A stretch of 7,324 bases of DNA from Betaproteobacteria bacterium UBA6904 (GTDB lineage Bacteria > Pseudomonadota > Gammaproteobacteria > Burkholderiales > SG8-39), in the NCBI GenBank assembly GCA_002451175.1, contig DKBI01000222.1:8041-15364 (forward strand), read 5' to 3'. Each line of letters opens with the position of its first letter. Position 1 is the stretch's first letter. Below, one piece after another: positions 6,384 to 7,324 of this stretch. The position numbers and the translations under genes were made by a program. Under the pieces are notes generated by a model. The model ran no database searches. It worked only from the letters and a program-made list of their open reading frames with translations, and was not told the origin of the DNA.

Positions 6384-7269
6384 GGGTGAGCATCCTTCGC
6401 AGAGTGTTGGCGATCAGTTCGCGGCGGTACCAGTCGGTGGCGCGTACGTCGCTGATCGGGTGGATGTCGGCTTGCGCGGCCGCGATGGCGGCCTCGATCG
6501 CCGCGTCGTCGAGCGCGCGCGCCTCGAGCGCGGCCTCGGTCTTCGGTCCGCGGATCGGGGTGGGCGCGACCGCACCGAACGCCGCGCGCACGTTGCGCAG
6601 CGCCCCCCCGTCGCGCACGCCGCACACGGCCATCGAGATCGCCGAGATGTCGAGCCCGGGGCGCGTGCCGAACTTGAAGAACTCGCCCGTGGACCCGGCA
6701 GGGGGCGTCGGCACTTCGACCGCGGCGAGCAATTCGCCGGCACCCAGCCGCGTACGGCCCGGGCCGGTGAAGAAATCCTTGAGCGGCACGCGGCGCTCGG
6801 CGAGCGCGCCGTTCGGCTTGCTCACGAGGACGACCTCCGCGTCGAGCGCAAGCAGCGGCACCAGCGTGTCGCCCGCGGGCGAGGCATTGCAGATGTTGCC
6901 GCCGATCGTCCCGGCATTGCGGATCTGGTCGCTCGCGAAGTGATCGCAGGCCTGCCACAGCACGCCCAGGCGCTCCCGCACCAACGGGCCGCCCAGCAGC
7001 TCGGTGATCGTCGTCAGCGCGCCGATGCGGATCCGCCCCGCCGACTCCGTGATGCCGTGCAGCCCGGCCACGCGCCGGATGTTCATCAGCAGCGACTTGA
7101 ACTTCAGCTTGCCCGATTGCGACTGGGGCATGAGATCCGTGCCGCCGGCAAGCACCGTGACGTCCCCGCCACGCATCAGCTCCGCCGCCTCGTCCAGCGT
7201 GCGCGGCGCGGCATACGCCTTGGGGTCAGACTCCTTGGTGCCGGAGTGATTCGCTGCCCGCTCGTTCAT
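6367..7269 (-). CDS. FAD-binding subunit of a xanthine-dehydrogenase-family molybdenum hydroxylase (CoxM/HcrB-like)
   Basis: This is the medium, electron-carrying subunit of a three-subunit cytoplasmic molybdenum hydroxylase. It binds FAD and passes electrons between the [2Fe-2S] subunit and an external acceptor. The 300-residue length is normal for the family. Both FAD signatures are visible: AGGTDL at about residues 41-46 and RNAGTIGGNICNASPAGD at 117-134. The C-terminal third fits the CO-dehydrogenase flavoprotein C-terminal domain. The extra cysteine-rich [4Fe-4S] loop known from 4-hydroxybenzoyl-CoA reductase beta subunits is absent, with no cysteine from 134 to 215. The ATG at 7269 has a good GAGGGGG ribosome site five bases upstream. 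The first 17 or so residues precede the usual family start and include ESDPK, which is encoded by a repeat copy. The end overlaps the [2Fe-2S] subunit gene by 17 bases. Family assignment is secure; the substrate is not known. Confidence 0.95.
   Translation of the reverse strand: MNERAANHSGTKESDPKAYAAPRTLDEAAELMRGGDVTVLAGGTDLMPQSQSGKLKFKSLLMNIRRVAGLHGITESAGRIRIGALTTITELLGGPLVRERLGVLWQACDHFASDQIRNAGTIGGNICNASPAGDTLVPLLALDAEVVLVSKPNGALAERRVPLKDFFTGPGRTRLGAGELLAAVEVPTPPAGSTGEFFKFGTRPGLDISAISMAVCGVRDGGALRNVRAAFGAVAPTPIRGPKTEAALEARALDDAAIEAAIAAAQADIHPISDVRATDWYRRELIANTLRRMLTHVREG
7218..7236. repeat. Degenerate repeat copy 3 (in the FAD-subunit start)
   Basis: CCTTGGGGTCAGACTCCTT keeps the left arm and centre of the repeat (TTGGGGTCAGAC), but one base of the right arm differs (CTCC for CCCC). 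It is read as ESDPK at residues 13-17 of the FAD subunit, the same frame as the other translated copies. Confidence 0.75.
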
Positions 7270-7274
7270 GGAAA

Positions 7275-7281
7275 CCCCCTC
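7275..7281 (-). promoter_or_regulatory. Shine-Dalgarno site of the first operon gene
   Basis: On the minus strand the sequence GAGGGGG lies five bases before the ATG at 7269. It supports that start over the ATG a few bases upstream, which is out of frame and soon stops. No convincing -35/-10 pair was found in the 55 leader bases. Only a TGTAAAT stretch (about 7305-7311) resembles a -10 box, so the promoter may lie outside the window. Confidence 0.6.
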
Positions 7282-7310
7282 ATCGTCCCTCGACTCTGTC
7301 CCGATTTACA

Positions 7311-7322
7311 CTGACCCCAAGG
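7311..7322. repeat. Half repeat copy 4 in the operon leader, inverted relative to copy 3
   Basis: CTGACCCCAAGG is the exact reverse complement of the first 12 bases of copy 3 (CCTTGGGGTCAG, 7218-7229). Together they form a 12-base inverted repeat that encloses the FAD-subunit start codon. The window ends two bases later, so the element may continue outside. Confidence 0.6.
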
Positions 7323-7324
7323 AG

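Noticed and set aside
7270..7324. Sigma-70 or sigma-54 promoter in the leader
   Set aside because: TTGGGG and TGTAAAT are only a few bases apart, which is wrong spacing for sigma-70. No GG-N10-GC sigma-54 pattern fits either.

Overview
The window is strongly GC-rich and almost completely coding. All supported genes lie on the minus strand, so the cluster reads from the right end (about 7269) to the left end. GC richness, GTG and TTG starts, overlapping genes and the gene families present suggest a high-GC proteobacterium. A betaproteobacterium is my best guess, but no phylogenetic marker is present.

Right to left, the layout is as follows. The first 55 bases (7270-7324) are non-coding leader. 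Then come three subunits of a xanthine-dehydrogenase-family molybdenum hydroxylase: the FAD subunit (7269-6367), the two-cluster [2Fe-2S] subunit (6383-5883) and the molybdopterin catalytic subunit (5886-3478). After a 37-base gap there are four more genes: a class III (CaiB/BaiF) CoA-transferase (3440-2250), a small stand-alone V4R-domain protein (2253-1786), an octopine/nopaline-dehydrogenase-family oxidoreductase (1775-696), and a 3-hydroxyacyl-CoA dehydrogenase (699 to beyond position 1, starting at TTG). Junctions are a 17-base overlap, three 4-base overlaps, a 10-base gap and the 37-base gap, so this looks like one translationally coupled operon. No RNA gene, transposase, CRISPR array or confident terminator was seen.

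As a unit the cluster looks like a catabolic module for an unidentified organic acid. The CoA-transferase would make a CoA thioester, the molybdenum enzyme would hydroxylate or reduce a ring or CoA-bound substrate, and the 3-hydroxyacyl-CoA dehydrogenase would oxidise a beta-hydroxy intermediate. The roles of the opine-dehydrogenase-like enzyme and the V4R protein are open. The substrate cannot be read from the sequence.

The most unusual structural signal is a short palindrome, TTGGGGTCAGACCCCA, present as two exact copies and two degenerate or half copies. The copies sit at the extreme ends of the three hydroxylase genes. Three of the four are translated in the same frame as a (G/E)SDP tetrapeptide on subunit tails, and the fourth lies in the leader.
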